From assembly GCA_002408205.1 (NCBI GenBank), contig DHQY01000011.1, positions 1 through 64,000 on the forward strand: a stretch of DNA of 64,000 nucleotides, written 5' to 3'. The notes under the pieces are model-generated. The model was not told where the DNA came from. It searched no databases and worked only from the letters and a program-made list of their open reading frames with translations. Numbering within the stretch: the stretch's first letter is position 1; every line of letters starts with the position of its first letter. Position numbers and translations under genes: made by a program. The stretch comes from Bacteroidales bacterium UBA5326 (lineage in GTDB: Bacteria > Bacteroidota > Bacteroidia > Bacteroidales > UBA932). Positions 62,925 to 64,000 of the stretch are shown here, piece after piece.

Positions 62925-62963
62925 ATAGTTATTCACAAAAAATTCAGATCTAAAATTACTAAT

Positions 62964-64000
62964 ATGACAACAGAGAAAAAAAGCTATGCATTGCCCATTG
63001 CAATGATGTTTGCCTTATTTTTTATGATTGCATTCGTGACGGGCTTGCCCAGTCCAATGGGTGTGATCGTAGCTAAACAGTTTGGAGCTTCTAGCTTCGA
63101 GTCAAACTTGGGTTTCTTTGCCAATTTTATTGCTTATGCCTTTATGGGTATACCTGCCGGTATGATGCTTAAAAGGATTGGATACAAAAAAACCGCCCTG
63201 TCTGCCATCACCGTAGGATTCATTGGTGTGGGCGTTCAGTTCCTTTCCGGTCAGGCACACAGTTTTACCGTTTATCTTATAGGAGCATTCATATCGGGTT
63301 TCTCCATGTGTATGCTCAATACGGTAGTGAACCCCATGCTGAATACCCTGGGCGGCGGTGGAAATAAAGGTAATCAGCTTATTCAGTTCGGAGGTTCCAT
63401 TAATTCCGTTGCTGCTACCATTACCCCCATGCTCGTAGGTTATCTTATGGGGGCAGAGGCAGGGCGTACCATAGAAAAGGCAAATCCCGCGCTGTTCCTT
63501 GCCATGGGTATTTTCGCACTGGCTTTCATTGTGCTGGCTTTCGTTAAAATTCCCGAACCTCACATTACCTCCAAAACCTTGGTTAAAGAAAAAGATCCGT
63601 ACGGTCCCATGTCTTTCCGTCATTTCATCCTCGGGATTATTGCCATTTTTGTGTACGTAGGTGTGGAAATAGGTATTCCCAGTACGGCTAACCTTTTAAT
63701 GACACAACCCCTGGTAAAAGGAGGATTAGCTATGGATGCAGCCGTTGCAGGCAGTGTAGTAGGAACCTACTGGCTGCTGATGCTGGTGGGTCGTTTGCTG
63801 GGTGCTGCTGTCGGAGCAAAAATTTCCAGTAAACTCATGATGGGTGTGGTGTCCTCCGTGGCCCTTGTACTCCTTGTGATCGCCATTTTCTGTCCACTGA
63901 ATGTTTCCGTAAGTATGCCCGCTATTCAATCCGAAGGCGGTTTCTCCTTTGCGCTGGTAAAAGTTCCTTTGTCTGTGATGTTCTTTGTACTTTGCGGTCT
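62964..64000 (+). CDS. MFS sugar transporter, 5' part (cut by window edge)
   Basis: The frame opens at ATG 62964 (MTTEKKSYALPIAMMFALFF) and stays open to the window end, about 345 codons. Many hydrophobic segments are present (MIAFVTGLPSPMGVIVAKQFG, FFANFIAYAFMGIPAGMMLKRIGYKKTAL, AFISGFSMCMLNTVVNPMLNTLGG). The GLPSPMG start, the GIPAGMMLKRIGYKK loop and NPMLNTLGG are those of the fucose/glucose-galactose symporter (FHS/GluP) branch of the major facilitator superfamily. It would carry a monosaccharide released by PUL 3 enzymes, such as arabinose or xylose, across the inner membrane. The remaining C-terminal helices lie outside the window. Confidence 0.88.
   Translation, partial: MTTEKKSYALPIAMMFALFFMIAFVTGLPSPMGVIVAKQFGASSFESNLGFFANFIAYAFMGIPAGMMLKRIGYKKTALSAITVGFIGVGVQFLSGQAHSFTVYLIGAFISGFSMCMLNTVVNPMLNTLGGGGNKGNQLIQFGGSINSVAATITPMLVGYLMGAEAGRTIEKANPALFLAMGIFALAFIVLAFVKIPEPHITSKTLVKEKDPYGPMSFRHFILGIIAIFVYVGVEIGIPSTANLLMTQPLVKGGLAMDAAVAGSVVGTYWLLMLVGRLLGAAVGAKISSKLMMGVVSSVALVLLVIAIFCPLNVSVSMPAIQSEGGFSFALVKVPLSVMFFVLCG

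Overview
The window looks like chromosomal DNA of a member of the order Bacteroidales (Bacteroidota). Three SusC/SusD pairs, a hybrid two-component regulator, a FecR/ECF sigma pair, SusE/F-type glycan-binding lipoproteins and many promoters of the Bacteroidota type (-7 box TAnnTTTG) support this. I cannot name a genus. No rRNA, tRNA, CRISPR array or complete insertion sequence was seen.

Layout. 1-2.2 kb: left-edge fragment of an AAA ATPase, a probably chimeric ORF, a small lipoprotein with three internal ARQPE repeats, and an EamA-type permease. 2.2-5.7 kb: enolase, a PHP phosphatase and an unusual exported glutamate-racemase-like lipoprotein, probably one operon. 5.7-11.5 kb (minus strand): methionine/threonine pathway operon metY-metX-thrA-asd, preceded by a Met-rich leader peptide and a terminator-like hairpin (attenuator). 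11.6-13.1 kb: a membrane protein with a small winged-helix regulator, and an AlbA_2 protein.

13.1-27.8 kb: polysaccharide utilisation locus (PUL) 1. A SusR-like membrane regulator (DUF6377 type) precedes SusC, SusD, a SusE/F-type binder, a GH66 dextranase-like enzyme, a GH31 alpha-glucosidase and a six-hairpin hydrolase-like lipoprotein. The order matches the dextran locus of Bacteroides thetaiotaomicron (BT3086-BT3090) plus one extra enzyme. A strong terminator closes it. 28.0-38.8 kb: PUL 2, with ECF sigma, FecR anti-sigma, STN-type SusC, SusD, an S9 peptidase and a GH31 of the alpha-xylosidase type.

38.9-44.9 kb: an AT-rich, disordered stretch with two AAA_14/DUF4143 ATPases, an orphan FtsX-type permease, a degenerate repeat pair carrying pieces of a decayed gene, and a small lipoprotein whose 3' end runs into one repeat. 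44.9-47.1 kb: msrA-ettA.

47.1-64.0 kb: PUL 3. A hybrid two-component regulator faces a type-B carboxylesterase, SusC, SusD, a CBM48-CE1 esterase, GH3, GH51 arabinofuranosidase and an MFS sugar transporter cut by the right edge. The enzymes suggest an esterified, arabinose-bearing plant polymer such as feruloylated arabinoxylan or arabinan.

The most interesting new signals are the methionine attenuator, the repeated placement of -7 boxes only 4-8 nt before start codons (implying leaderless mRNAs), the exported MurI-like lipoprotein, and the repeat/ATPase island at 38.9-44.3 kb.
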